Below, piece after piece: positions 37,937-51,518 of a stretch of 64,000 bases of DNA. The notes beneath the pieces are model-generated. The model was not told the origin of the DNA. It ran no database searches and saw only the letters and a list, made by a program, of their open reading frames with translations. The position numbers and the translations under genes were made by a program. Source of the stretch: Chrysemys picta bellii (taxonomy: Eukaryota > Chordata > Testudines > Emydidae). How positions within the stretch are numbered: position 1 is the first letter of the stretch; each line of letters starts with the position of its first letter. The DNA lies in the NCBI RefSeq assembly GCF_011386835.1, contig NC_088800.1, positions 1,612,001 to 1,676,000 on the forward strand, read 5' to 3'.

Positions 37937-38729
37937 GGTATTCTCAGCAATGTTTGGAACTAGTGACACCCTGAATATCCACCTCCGGAGCAAGGCGACA
38001 GCTAGAGAAATACTCTTTGGGGACAGGCTAGTTTTAAGCAGATGTGGGGAATAAGCGTTTCTGAAAGGGACAAGCATAAGGGAGCCTAAAGGCGAGGAAC
38101 ATGTAAAGTACAGCTCTGCTGTGGGGAATGCCAATGCTGAGCCAGGAAAGACAAGGGCTACTAGGTTAACACGGCCCAAGGTGACAGTCGTTTGGCAAAC
38201 CAAGAAAACTGAGCTGACAAAGTAATTCATTTGTCCCAACTCTGCATTGGCCTCTCTCTGTAGTAAGTGCTAACTGCTTCATAAATCCAAAACACAGGGC
38301 AAGACAATGCCAGTGAATGGGGCAGGCAACCCAGCCCAAACATGAGCACTTTTACTTGCACTGTCAGGCATTTATGCTGTATAAATTCACTTTAAATAAC
38401 TGGGAGACCCCCATAGGGTAAAGACACTGACGTCACGCACTTATTCGCTGTCTGCTTTACGCTGTCACACATTCATAAACATGCAATGGAATTCTATGGG
38501 ACACATCACAGCTCAATGAAATGACCATGTTACCAAAGTCAATAAAAATCATTTTGTAAAAAAAACTAAATTATGGGCCAGGGAGCGCTGGGAATTGAGC
38601 CCATCTGTGGCGGATCAATACCTATGGATCTCTCTCACATTTTGTCATTTCCTCAAAAATAAATGTTGCTGTAAAGGATGATTAAACATTGTCCTTTCAC
38701 GTGTCTTCATTTAAACTGACTTTCCTATG

Positions 38730-39109
38730 CAGTAGAACACTGGAGTTACGAACTGACCAGTCAGCCACACACCTCAGTTGGAACCAGAAGTGCACAATCA
38801 GACAACAGCAGAGACCCCCCCAAAAAGGCAAATACAGCACAGTGCTGTGTTAAACGTAAACTGCTACAAAAATAAAGGGAAAGTTAAAAAAATATTCGAC
38901 AAGGTAAGGAAACTGTTTCTGTGCTTGTTTCATTTAAATTAACATGGTTAAAAGCAGCATTTTTCTTCTGCATAGTAAAGTTTCAAAGCTGTATTAAGGC
39001 AGTGTTCGGTTGTAAACTACAACCATAACGTTTTGTTCAGAGTTACGAACATTTCAGAGTTACGAGCAACCTCCATTCCCGAGGTGTTCGTAACTCTGAG
39101 GTTCTTCTG
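38730..39109. mobile_element. pogo/Tigger-like MITE
   Basis: About 380 bp with ends CAGTAGAACACTGGAGTTAC and, from the right, CAGAAGAACCTCAGAGTTAC. The right flank is TA and the left flank is TG, a one-base decay of a TA target duplication. Several TTACGAAC motifs repeat inside the right half. No transposase frame. Confidence 0.6.
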
Positions 39110-39364
39110 TAGTTTCCTTAAATACTCTGGTGGCTACATTTCTCAGCAGCACCCAGAACCAAACCTTTATGCCATTTTTAATCTAAGCTATCAAAGGGGC
39201 CGCTAATCAGGCCTATCCCTTGAAGAGGGCCTGCATGCCATATACAGAACATGTCACTATCGCATGGCCCTGCAAATGCCATGTCAGGCACTATGATGGC
39301 AAGGATAAATTGCTGTACTTGGAACCAATCAATGTAACCTTTGCAACTTGTCATTTGCTAGTCA

Positions 39365-41425
<2,061 letters not shown>

Positions 41426-42990
41426 CTATATAATGAAATAACAAGGTTTTCATCATTTGGAGTGAAATCATTTCTAGAAGTAACTGCAATTAAAAGAGCA
41501 AAATGGTTTAATATTGAAAGTCAAAGGGCATCTTCCCAGAAAGGGGGTTTGTGGGTTTTCATGGCAGTTGATTTTGTTGGAAACAGAAAACTGTTTCTTC
41601 TCCAAATGAAGTTGATAGCGAGGGGCTAACTAGCTGAGGGGGCTGGCAATGGGATACAGAGCAGTTCCCTTCCAGGGGCCGATCCTCCAAAGCGATGGGT
41701 ACCTTCAAACCCACAGGGGCCAATGAGAATGGAGGATGTTCAGTGCCTTGCAGGGGTAGGGCTCAGGTCACCAACTCCAGTGACATGATTCCACTGCAGC
41801 TACACTACCAGCTGTGGCATCCCCGAGGGACCACTTTAATCTATGGGGAGGTGTCCTCTGCAGGATGGGGGTGGGTGAAGACAGCTTACGTTGAGCTTCT
41901 CCCTGTCATGTCCTTCCCCTCTCCAATGGCTCACCCAGATAGACCCCAGGCCCCACCCACCCACGTTGGTGGCTTCAACTGGCACACAGAAAACATACCC
42001 ACCCTGAATCCAGGAAATGCCCAGCAATCAGGGAAAATACCCCATTCCAAATCGTTAAACACCCAGGCACGTGCAATGTTTGCTTTAATACAAGGACATC
42101 ATATGACACTCCCCGGGTTCCATGTCTACTTAGAGTCTTCACGTTCAGGCCAGGTTCATGATTCTGTAGAGCAAACTCAAGCCCCTGTCAAGAGAACCAG
42201 GGCTTGGAATCCTGCTCCAATCATGTGCAATTCATGGCTTCCAACGGCCCCAGCATGAGATCAGGCGAGACGTGGCTATTCCCCCACCCCGAGGTTTGCT
42301 TTGAGATTGGGAGGCTCTTCCCAACCCAAAATCTAAAGAGTGACACTGAGCCAAGCACACAGCCCCACCAAGAATGTCTGTGGGAGCCTCAGCAAAGCAA
42401 AACTCCTCTAGACCCCACGGTCCCATCAGAAACATGGAGGATTATGCAGGTGAATAGCTCCGAGCCGGTTCCTCTAGCTCCATCACACCTTCGAGCGTGT
42501 TTCATAATCTCCCCAGAACAATTAGCATGACGAGGAGCAGTGCAACATATATCTGCCAGGCTGGAGCTGCTCATGAAGCCGAGACAATACACTGTCTGAT
42601 CAGCTGATTAGAAATCAGCTCTGCTCCTTTCATACGTCTGAAAGAAACGGGCTGATTTTCCCTTGAGACTGGCTGACCAGGCAGCTGCCCCGTCTCCACC
42701 TTCACCACCCTCTGGGCAGCAGCCAGTAATTACATCCAAATTGGACTTAAGCTGCAGTAAAGGGGAAAAGAAAAGAGACGAAAACATAGTTCTCTCTTGG
42801 CTGAACAAGGCAGTACAGTATTTCATCCCTGTGTCTCATGCGACTTCGCTGCACATCTGCTTTCCAGGCTACACAAAAGTCCTGCATCTGCAGCATCTCA
42901 CAGCTCAGCTGGAAAGGACCTCTCGCTCTCTCCCATTCCATTTCCTTTGGTCTGCGGCTCCTAGTGAAATGCAGATGTTCTGTTATGTGC

Positions 42991-43072
42991 ATGCTTCCCC
43001 TGTAAAATGCTAAAGGGGGGCAGGGGAATACAGGTGTATTTTTCCCCCATTAGCATTTTACAGGGGAGGCAT
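42991..43072. other. Compact 29-bp-arm hairpin of unknown role
   Basis: The arms 42991-43019 and 43044-43072 are complementary except at two positions, one of which could be a G-U wobble in RNA. The loop is 24 nt. The stem includes CCCCTGTAAAATGCTAA. The size resembles a microRNA precursor, but a small foldback transposon is equally possible. No match to a known family comes to mind. Confidence 0.6.
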
Positions 43073-44097
43073 CAAAACTAATGATTAGTGCCTTTGAAAA
43101 ATTCAAATATATTGAACTGTAAACACGTGTGTGACTGTAGAAAAAATATCCGGTCTGCTATGAAATATCTTGTTCATGCTTTGGAGCTGTAACTTGTCAT
43201 TCTGGACATCCCTGGCTCTAGGTCAGTGATGACGCACACAAACTACATTAAAAAGAACATGATTAGCCCCATGTAACTATGAGTTGCACGGTCAAGCACT
43301 CAAAAGTTAGGAAATGCCAAATGTAAGGTGGCCCAGGTCACCTTAAATCAGCTTTCTTATGCACATGCATTATGACAGAGTCTGTAATGACACCGTCACA
43401 TGGTATTTTTCCCATAGGGACCCCTTTTTCAAAGGCTTGGACAAATCTGAACAGATTTCATGGGAATGGCGACCAGCACACCCCAGACACAAACGCCACC
43501 CTGCCGCCAAAGTCTCAGTCCAAAGCTCTGGAGTGCTAGAATTTTTTAACCTGGAGAAAACAAGGTATTTTGCCCTAGTCTCATTCTCAGAAACAGGATT
43601 ATTATTTTTTTTTAATTTCAGCCAAAACAAAGTCAGTCTGAGGCAGACACTCAGAATGGAAAATTTCAGCCCAAACAGTTAAAGTTTGGCAAAGTTATAA
43701 GCAACTGAAAACAGGGTCTTCTTATGAGAAGTGTCAGTCAAACTTAATACTAGTCCGTGCTATCAGAATGTCTACAGCTTTTCAACCCAGACCTTCAGCT
43801 GTTCAATCCTTTAGAGGACTCCACAAACTGAAGGGGCGTTGGCCTCTTCTGGCCTTTCCATGTCTTGGGCTGGGGATATCGAGTGTTCTGCTTAGCAGGG
43901 GCACTGGCAAGATCAGGAACAGTAAAATAAGCAGGAGGTTTCCAGATGTTTTCCCCCACCCCAGCTGTGCAACCAACCTGGCCCTGTCTGCGACTTGCTG
44001 ACAAGTTGTTTCTTGGCTGATGAGCTTGATGTAAAGTAATGAATTTGCACAAGAACATGTTCATTTGTGCCACCAACTAACAAACCTGTGTTTGTTG

Positions 44098-44221
44098 TAG
44101 GGTGACCAGAAAGCAAGTGTGAAAAATCGGGATGGGGGTGGGGGGGTAATAGGAGCCTATATAAGAAAAAGACCCAAAAATCGGGACCGTCCCTATAAAA
44201 TCGTGACATCTGATCACCCTA
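44098..44221. mobile_element. 124-bp hAT-type MITE, exact 8-bp TSD
   Basis: Inverted ends TAGGGTGACCAGA and TCTGATCACCCTA. Exact target duplications GTTTGTTG lie at 44090-44097 and 44222-44229. The interior is AT-rich with an AAAATCGGGA repeat. The family is very common in turtles as I remember it. Confidence 0.8.
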
Positions 44222-44639
44222 GTTTGTTGTAGTAGGGTCCCTCTTTAAAGCCACATGCTGGAAGGACATGCAGTCACTCCTGTGGAAAGACCAGTATTTT
44301 GTTGCGAGGCTCTTTAGGACTATCCATGCTGATTTGTCTGGTGTGTACATATTTGAGAGACCGGGAGATGGTAACAGTGCAGACATGAATGTTGTTAGCT
44401 GAAGCACAAAACAATTATTTCATTTTTCCTTAGTTAAAATGTAAATCTCCATAAACCAGGTCTTTCCTTTGGAATCCACCCTTCTCTGAGGTTTGTAAAG
44501 AGAGGCACTTCGACAGCTAATAGCGTTTACCCAGGAATTCTGACTTTCTTCATTCAGACAAGGGAAAAAAAAACCAAATGTGATTCTCAACTTTCAGTAA
44601 ATGAGTCTATTTCTTATCTAGCTTCTCTGTCTGTTGGAT

Positions 44640-44815
44640 TTAGATGGATCTATTTTAAGGCCACGAGGGACTATTCCTTCAACTAGTTGGACCTCCTGTA
44701 TAACACAGGCCACAGAATTTCATCCAGTTACTCCCGTATTGAGCCCAGAAACTTGTGTTTGACTAAAGCAAACCGTTCAGTAAGGCATCCGGTCCTAATC
44801 TGAAGACTTCAAGAG
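44640..44815. repeat. Possible old interspersed repeat
   Basis: The GGCCACAGAATTTCATCCAG and TAATCTGAAGACTTCAAGAG motifs look like a decayed interspersed family I have seen in sauropsid sequence, but I cannot classify it. Confidence 0.3.
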
Positions 44816-45041
44816 ATGGGATTTACAGAGCCAGTCACCATAACTGCAGTTTCAAGCAATACTGAAAAATATAAACATAACCAAGCTTCCTTCTCTGTCT
44901 TTACACTGATAACTAGGCATCACCCTGCCAAAACTGGCCACACTCACTTGCTGTCTAGTACTGGGCTGGCTGATGGAAGACAGGAAGGAGAAAGTTACGC
45001 TGAGGAGGGTAAATCAGGATAGGACCAACTGATTTAACTTT

Positions 45042-45141
45042 AAAAAGCAACAGAGGGTCCTGTGGCACCTTTAAGACTAACAGAAGTATTGGGAGCATAA
45101 GCTTTCGTGGGTAAGAACCTCACTTCTTCAGATGCAACTTC
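45042..45141 (-). mobile_element. Penelope-like tail with hammerhead-like core, 11-bp TSD
   Basis: A 100-bp insertion between direct repeats GATTTAACTTT (45031-45041 and 45142-45152). Read on the minus strand it begins near the left boundary of the ribozyme-like part: CTGAAGA, a GTGAG...ACCCAC hairpin, GAAA, then AGCTTATGCT with a C after it (about 45093-45132), followed by the GGTGCCAC tail. The elements of a hammerhead ribozyme are all present in order, except that one extra A separates CTGAAGA from the stem and no good stem I is visible. It lies in the sense direction of FRMD5. Confidence 0.65.
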
Positions 45142-45489
45142 GATTTAACTTTGAGATTCCAAATCAGAGGGTAATAACAGCATGACAGTGACACTCTCAA
45201 AAGCACCAGTTATCACGTACTGTTGCATCTATCAGTGCCTAGGAGCACAACTACGGCACTGATGCATGTCTGGAAACCAAGGTCTGGTATGTCGGAGGAT
45301 GTGGCAAAACTTCTGTAGTAAGTCTCAACACATGAGAGTGTTTTCTATCCGACAAGTATCTCAAATTATCTACGAGGTTTCTCTGAAATCAGTACTGAGT
45401 CCCATGCGGCCACAAGCCTTACCTACCTATCAGAGAGCATCACTTCAGCTCTGGAAATCCCTGTATCCTAGTTACACAGGAAGTGTGGA

Positions 45490-45700
45490 TTAGTAGCTGC
45501 AGCACACTGACCTGGAAATCAGGAGTTCTAGATGCCCTTTTCGCTCTATCACTGAATCGGTGTCGCTTAATGCATGGTGCCTCATCTCTCTCTACCAGTT
45601 TCCCATCTGTTAAATGGGAATAAACCCACCTGCCTGACAGGGAGATTGTGATTTTGTAAAGTGCTTTGAGATCCTCAGATGGAAGCAAGTGGAAAATACT
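45490..45700 (+). repeat. MIR-like SINE relic
   Basis: Sense-oriented MIR pattern: CCTGGAAATCAGGAGTTCTA, later GTTTCCCATCTGTTAAATGG and AAAGTGCTTTGAGATCCTCA. Heavily mutated. Confidence 0.5.
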
Positions 45701-45985
45701 AGACGCATAATGTTGATCAAAGGGCCATTTATTCAGACACAACTGACCTGAATCCAGGTGGAATAACTTTGAGGGAATAGATGGCAGAGTTGTTGCTTCT
45801 GGTACAGTTTAGATCACACTATCAATTCTAATTCTATTATAGACCAACGTGGTACTGGCACAAGTACAATCTTGAAGTATGAGCCCTGCATTGGTTAGAT
45901 GACATTTGTATTCAAGGTGCAGTGATCTATTGTAAGTGAAATAATGTAATCGGTACTTAGCATGAAAAGCAAATTTATCTTGTCA

Positions 45986-46123
<138 letters not shown>

Positions 46124-46848
46124 TTATTTCTTTTATTAAGCAAGGCTTAAGTTACCTAAACGTGTGACTCAAACAAAGAAAATCTGTATCGAGACACTTC
46201 CACTTTAAATTCATCAGCTGTGATTTAGTCAAGTGCTAATTTGCCAGTCAATCCTCAATTTAGGGTCAATTCTCAGGGCTCCGATGCACGCGTGCCACTC
46301 CCGCTGAAGTCCACAGGAGAGGCGATATGCATATATATGAGACAAGAATCTGATTCATAATTTGTCGTGCGGGTCCGAGACACAACCATCTAGTCACTTA
46401 CTTGCCTTCTTACAGGCGCAGAAATTAATAACACAAAGCAGAGCTGCAGACAGAGATTAAGAGCTGTGCGTTTAATGGGAACACTCCAGAGAGACTCGTC
46501 CACAAGACCCGAGGAAACGCAGGAAAGAAGGAACATTGGTACAAATATTTACTCCAATGCTAGCTCGCTTCATTTCCATGCAAGCCCACTGAAATCAATG
46601 GAAACCCTCTCCCTGATTTCAATGGGCTTGGATCAGGCCCAGAGAGAGGTGAGGTAAGCAAGGGCTTTCAACAGTCCCAGCTTCTACGGCAGCGAGGTCT
46701 CCAGAGTCCTGTAGCTCTGACATCCATAGGCTGTGGCCGGAGAAATGAGCATATGTCGCAAATGTCTGACTTTACTTCAAGGCCAAAAACAAGATGGGTA
46801 GGACCAAACCCTACTTTAAGCCCTTTTATACAGAATTGGAATGGTCTC

Positions 46849-46955
46849 AGCCAATCAGAGCACAGTTTGCTGTGTCAAACTGACCAACAACTATGTTTAT
46901 TTCTTATTTATGCAGTTCTCTTCACTCTGATTGGCTACTGGGGTATGATTTGCAT
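46849..46955. promoter_or_regulatory. Inverted CCAAT boxes plus octamer (promoter-like cluster)
   Basis: AGCCAATCAGAG (46849-46860) and its perfect reverse complement CTCTGATTGGCT (46925-46936), followed by the octamer ATTTGCAT (46948-46955). CCAAT boxes and octamers are bound by NF-Y and POU factors in many vertebrate promoters. The cluster lies about 0.75 kb upstream of exon 5 in gene orientation. An alternative start, an LTR relic or coincidence are all possible. Confidence 0.3.
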
Positions 46956-47211
46956 AATGGCTTCCAGTTATCTTTCACCAACTGCGTAGCACCGAAATCC
47001 CTGTAATCTAATGGTTAATTATTGTATTTTTACTGTTGGTCCTGTAGTAGCGCCAAAGTCCCCAGTCCAGGCTAGTGTTCTGGTTTTAAACTTCTCTAAA
47101 CCCGCACTTCACCCTTGGAACTCAAAACCTTTATATAACACCCACTTGGAAGAACCTCTCCTTCCCTTCATGTACATGTGGATGGTCTAGTAGCACTGTT
47201 ACAACTACTGA

Positions 47212-47366
47212 CATTATTATGTATAAGGTCCATTAACATTATTCCCCCTCTCTGTGCCTCGGTTTCTCCATCTGTAAAATGGGGGCACTGATATTGACAT
47301 CCTTTGTAAAATGCTTTGAGAGGGACACTGAAAAGCATTATATAACAGCCAGGTATCATTATTATT
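47212..47366 (+). repeat. MIR-like SINE relic
   Basis: Contains CTCTCTGTGCCTCGGTTTCT, CCATCTGTAAAATGGGGGCA and AATGCTTTGAGAGGGACACT, the 3' half of a MIR element. Confidence 0.6.
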
Positions 47367-49177
47367 ACTACTACGAGACGTTTTAAGAGCTTAGATCCCT
47401 CTGTAAGCATTCACCTCCTTGGCATCTGTCATTAGCTGACAATACAATCAGCAATTCCTATGCTCGACAGTACTATTTCTCCTAGGTTTTATGTGATTTC
47501 AATAAATCAAAGCCAGTACCAAGAAAAAACAAAATATGACAAAAAATTATAGTATGATAATAAACTTAAAATAAGTAACCGTGTGGCAGTTCAGACTGAG
47601 TCACGAAGGCATTCATTACATTTGGGAAAAACAATCTGATGTAAAACATAACTCAGGTAATTAAGGAGTAAATTGTAAATTGGCATGCTTGGAAATATGT
47701 TTAAATAATTTAACTTCCATTCTGCAGAACCTCAGCCAGGCTTGATTTCTTGAGTTCAGATTTCTGATACTGCAAGCGTTATCATTTCACCGATAAAATT
47801 ACAAGAATGTTGAGAAAAACCCAACTATCATAACCCACATCATTCTCCTTCTGATACCGCTGAGACAAATGCAAGCCACAGCTCTGCTCTTAGTTTCATG
47901 CATACATCTCATGGCAGATTTAGACTAAAAATGTCTTTATAAGTAGAACCAGCCCCTAGCAGCTAATTAGCTTTTACCCTTTGCTACCCTACAGAATGAA
48001 TATCCAGGTCACCATTCCAGCTGTTTCGCTATGTATTTCAAGTTCTAATCTCCCCGCATTGAGTACTATTCATATGTACCCAAATCTCACAGAAATGCTG
48101 GTGAGGGTCAGGTGCGCTCTGTAATCCTGTTTGCGGATGGGAGAATATATCTTCCATTTCTACCTAACCACCTAAACCAGTTCTGGAGGGCCGTTTTTGG
48201 TGACCCAGGACGGTTTCCCTGTATGCCTATACCTTTAAATTGCACTGGGAGCCAGAATTTTCCAACACAAAGGGCTAATGCAGAGACATTAATACCTAGC
48301 AGTGGGAGCTCTAGAGCTACAGGCATGAAGGAATTAATGCAGAAAAGTGTGGCTTGAGAGGTGTGGACAGGGGTGGAAGCCCATTTTATAGAAGATCAAA
48401 ACACAGTGATGTTGGCTACTGCTCCTGGGTAGTGGAAAACAGGATGAGACCTCTCATTGGCCTGAACAGATCCCAAAATAGAGAGTTCTCAGCTGCAACC
48501 AAATTGTTACGTCCCAATGGCATATCTGGGAACTGACATGGGGAAAAAAGCAAACTGTGTTTGTGAAAAATCACTGTCATTCTGATGCAACACCCTGCCT
48601 TTGCCATAATGGCTGATTTTGAAAGACACACAGAGAGGGGGCAAGAAGAGACTGCATCAGCCCTGACGCCCGCAGGCAGCATTAACATGCAATGTATCAT
48701 CTTTACCACACCTAGACAGAGCTACCTTAGCCCCTGCCATGCCACGGGACATGAGCCATTCGCAGACATACAGAAGAAATCTTCCCACACCAGCCCTCAT
48801 GCCTGTGCCAAACGTGTATTTGTTACCGTTACCCAAAGAGGGGAACAGCTCTTCCTTTTTCTATCCCAGCCCCCAAAATCTCTTCGTCTTGCAGGCCTTA
48901 ATTAATGGACAGTATTTAAGAACAAAAGGGCAGATGATGGTGCAGGACACATAATTTAAGCTTTTCTGTGGCCTGACTTTTGTCGCCCTTGCCAATATTT
49001 TCTGGGTATATTATAGTTTATTAGACAATAACAAACACAGGCAACTCTCAAGGTACTTGAACACTGTCTTGCATACTGGGTAGCTACTGGCCATCTCATC
49101 TGCCCAGAACTGGGCAAAAAACACTGAATCGTTCAAATGAACTAATGAGTCAGCTGATGACACTTCAAACCACCAAT

Positions 49178-49204
49178 CCAGTTCTAGGAGATGGGATATC
49201 TCCA
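49178..49204 (+). mobile_element. SINE 3' tail fragment
   Basis: Only CCAGTTCTAGGAGATGGGAT and the following ATCTCC remain, identical to the last bases of the full SINE copies. Confidence 0.55.
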
Positions 49205-51447
49205 GTAATTTATGTCCAATGCCCCACGCAGATTCCCAGCACATCTAAATCTGCCCTATGTCAGTGCAATGGTGGGACTGCAGAAGCAGTCAGTCAGTCT
49301 CTTGGGTTTCAAGTACAGGATCTGTATCGAATTATTAGATCATCAAACAATAGTGGACAGAAGTAGATATGGATGAATTAATTTGGCCTAATACCAAACT
49401 CACATGAACATGGAGGGTAAAAGTTGGACGCAGACAAGAAGGTGATTGTGTTTACGCTCCACTGAGGAAAGACTGTGAAAAGGGAAGCAGACTGCAGGAG
49501 AAACATCCAATGACAAGGTAGGATGGAAAATGGAGCAGAGATTGGGGAGAGTGAGTGACAAAGATGCTGAAAAAAAAGCAGAGACAGAGCAAGAACCTTC
49601 TGAATGAATAAATGTAGTACGAGCACCATGGACAGAGCTATCTGGCTTCCAGAGAGTTCTTCAGGACCTGATACAGAGCTTTCCCTTCCCTACAGACACA
49701 CGTTGTTCAAAAACTGAATCAACCTTGCAATGAAGCCCTGAAGAAATCATGGGTTTAAATTAGGGGAAATACATTTGTGAACTTCGTCTAGTTTTGTGAA
49801 CTGCAGCAAAAGGTTTCAAGAGGCCCCCAACACAAAGAACTTGCAAATATTCCCCCGTCCGTAGAGAACACCCAACTCAGCCAGCGAAAGGGAATTTTTG
49901 AGAGAAGAGCTTGTGTTCTGGAAATGTAGCTTCCTTTAAAAACGTAGTGAAGAAAGTTATGCAGTTTTCTGAACTAGAGAGTTCCCTCTTCACAGCTCAG
50001 CCATTCTTCCTATTGCTGATTTTCTCTTCAATCAGGAACTTTTAAAGCTAATTTAACTCTGAACTGACTGGAGTTTTTTCCTGGTCTCAGCACCAATCAA
50101 TACCTGAACTTTCTTAGAACCAGCTTCACTTATCCTCCCTGTTCATTACTTTCTAACTGATTTCGTTCTGTCTGTCTCGCCAATGTGTTGGGACTGGAAC
50201 ACTGACAAAGTGAACAAACTCAACTGACGAGTGACTCCTATGCCTAAGAACAGCTTTTTCTTCCATGAAAACCAGGGCTTCATTTGAATTCTTCTGCCTT
50301 GGAGAAATGGATGTCACTAGAACCCAAAGACAGAGGGAGTTATAGATTTACATACCTGTAAAAAAGTAGATATGCCAATGGAGGGAAAGAAGTCATCAAA
50401 ACATGCAATCATGTTATCTTGGAAATAAGCCATTGTCTGTCTGGCTCTAGACTCCAAGTAACACAAAGTGCTACTGCTCCCCCCACCCAACCCCTCTTAT
50501 TGTTATATTAATTGCAAGGGGCTAAATCTTTGATGGCCTTAATTGGCCAAGTTTTCACACACACCCCCAAAGCATAAATCTGACCTGCATTTCAATTCTT
50601 ATTATACCTGACAACTGCAGATGTTGTGCTGATCTCAGATTACAGAAAAGAAATAGAATACCGTAGGAACAGTTTAATGACCATGCCCACCTAATAGCGG
50701 TCACTGTTCAGAGAGACGTCATTGGCCATTTCACATTTAAATTGAGGCCTAATGATGGCAACATTTTGCAGTTGCTAGGAGTTAACATAAAATCTGCAAA
50801 CCAAATAAGTGGCTCTTGAAAAAGGGCAACCAGATGCATCTGTCTGAGATCTATGCCTGGGCACTTCTTTGTTTCTCCCCAAATGTACCTGGAACAAAAA
50901 CCAAATCAATCATATCTGGGAAAGCTGATTTGGGGTACCTTCTTATAGAAACAGAAATGCTTGTGTTTTGGACATGAAGTTATTTTAAAACAGGCTCAGC
51001 AAATAAAAATGGCCCATTTACAAATGCTTGATTTTGTGCTAATCTGACTCTACCAGGGGGCTGGCAATCAGGTTCAGAAAGAGTTGCCTATGTATTCAGG
51101 ACACTAACTTCTCAGACTTTCAGATAAGAACTATGGGTTTTATTTCTCTCTCCCTGAAGTACAAGAAAAGCTCCCATTAATTCTGCACATCATCAAGAAA
51201 GGCATAGAACTCCAGAATCCTCCTTCCTATGCTGATCTCATCTTCTATTGTCCATCATCTGTTCTCTAACCCATTCTTCTAAAGAAAAATATATTTAGTT
51301 TATTAATACAAAAACAAAAGGTACGTAATCCTGAGCCCAGAAGTATTTCAAATACACCGTATAAAAGAGGGCAAAATCCCAGAGTTCATCCAGTCACGGT
51401 CCTTGCTCACCAGACACTCCAAAGAGAGAGTGCACATCCAAGGGATG

Positions 51448-51518
51448 GTATGCAGAGGGCTGGACTAGAAGACCTCCTGAGGTCCCTTCCAGTCCTACAC
51501 TTCTATGGTTCTATGAAT
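51448..51518 (+). mobile_element. CR1 3' tail fragment
   Basis: Carries GGGCTGGACTAGAAGACCTC, GAGGTCCCTTCCAGTCCTAC and a terminal TTCTATGGTTCTATGA, the characteristic short tandem repeat that ends CR1 elements. Confidence 0.8.
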
